From an uncultured Actinomycetes bacterium (GTDB taxonomy: Bacteria; Actinomycetota; Acidimicrobiia; Acidimicrobiales; RAAP-2): a stretch of 5,967 nucleotides of DNA. The position numbers and the translations under genes are program-made. The stretch lies in contig CAIKVF010000247.1 in NCBI GenBank assembly GCA_903830745.1, positions 1 through 5,967 of the forward strand, given 5' to 3'. Under the pieces are notes generated by a model. It saw nothing but the letters and a program-made list of their open reading frames with translations, did not search any database and was not told where the DNA came from. Shown here piece after piece: positions 5,884-5,967 of the stretch (position 1 is the first letter of the stretch; every line of letters begins with the position of its first letter).

Positions 5884-5959
5884 TGGTGGTCGAGACCGGC
5901 GTCGATCCGGTGACCTCACGCTTTTCAGGCGCGCGCTCTACCAACTGAGCTACTCGACC
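5884..5959 (-). tRNA. tRNA-Phe (anticodon GAA)
   Basis: This is a complete 76-nt cloverleaf with encoded CCA. The acceptor stem GGTCGAG/CTCGACC is fully paired. The D arm is GCTC/GAGC with loop AGTTGGTA, and the anticodon stem is CGCGC/GCGTG with one G-U pair. The loop CTGAAAA gives anticodon GAA, reading UUC and UUU. The variable loop is 5 nt, the T stem is ACCGG/CCGGT, and the discriminator is A73 as usual for phenylalanine. The T loop reads ATCGACG, so position 54 is A instead of the near-universal T, and position 60 is G instead of a pyrimidine. The stems are intact, which argues against a decayed gene. A terminator follows within 3 nt. Only 8 nt of upstream sequence is in the window, so its promoter or any upstream tRNA gene cannot be seen. 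Confidence 0.95.
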
Positions 5960-5967
5960 AAACCTCC

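Noticed and set aside
5696..5944. 82-residue ORF on the - strand across the tRNA and terminator
   Set aside because: Its N-terminal part is a translation of the tRNA itself (the familiar EVTGSTPVSTT string), and the rest lies antisense to the more plausible 102-residue ORF.
5860..5967. Possible att site or genomic island boundary at tRNA-Phe
   Set aside because: I found no second copy of the tRNA 3' end in the window and no integrase gene; the adjacent spacing is filled by an ordinary terminator.

Overview
This window comes from a compact bacterial chromosome that looks actinobacterial. The PurF, PurM and PyrE proteins have actinobacterial-looking motif variants (for example GGETAEH in PurM), and two genes appear to be leaderless, which is common in that phylum. 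Base composition looks balanced, at roughly half G+C by eye, rather than the high G+C of soil actinomycetes. A small-genome aquatic actinobacterium would fit, but this is inference and no marker gene here fixes the lineage.

Layout from left to right: (1) the C-terminal end of purL, cut by the window edge (+ strand, 1-429). (2) A PHP-domain phosphoesterase on the - strand (426-1349), whose stop codon overlaps that of purL. (3) An 83-bp divergent intergenic region followed by a tightly coupled + strand operon purF-purM-pyrE (1433-4439), in which both internal junctions are 4-nt start/stop overlaps. (4) A serine hydrolase of the beta-lactamase (class C / 6-aminohexanoate-dimer hydrolase-like) superfamily on the - strand (4436-5497), again overlapping the stop codon of its convergent neighbour. 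(5) A 53-bp divergent spacer and a small unrecognised 102-residue ORF on the + strand (5551-5859). (6) tRNA-Phe(GAA) on the - strand (5884-5959), with an intrinsic terminator just downstream that overlaps the 3' end of the small ORF.

Functionally the core is nucleotide biosynthesis. PurF uses PRPP to start the purine pathway, PurL makes FGAM and PurM closes the imidazole ring. PyrE, a pyrimidine enzyme, also uses PRPP and is translationally coupled behind PurM. The PHP enzyme splits what would otherwise be a purL-purF-purM run. The serine hydrolase and the 102-residue ORF have no evident link to this pathway. There is no gene-free stretch longer than 300 bases. I see no CRISPR array, transposase or phage gene. 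I found no clear undescribed multi-gene system. The most notable points are pyrE inside the pur operon, the non-standard T-loop of the tRNA, the leaderless-promoter pattern and the unknown small ORF.
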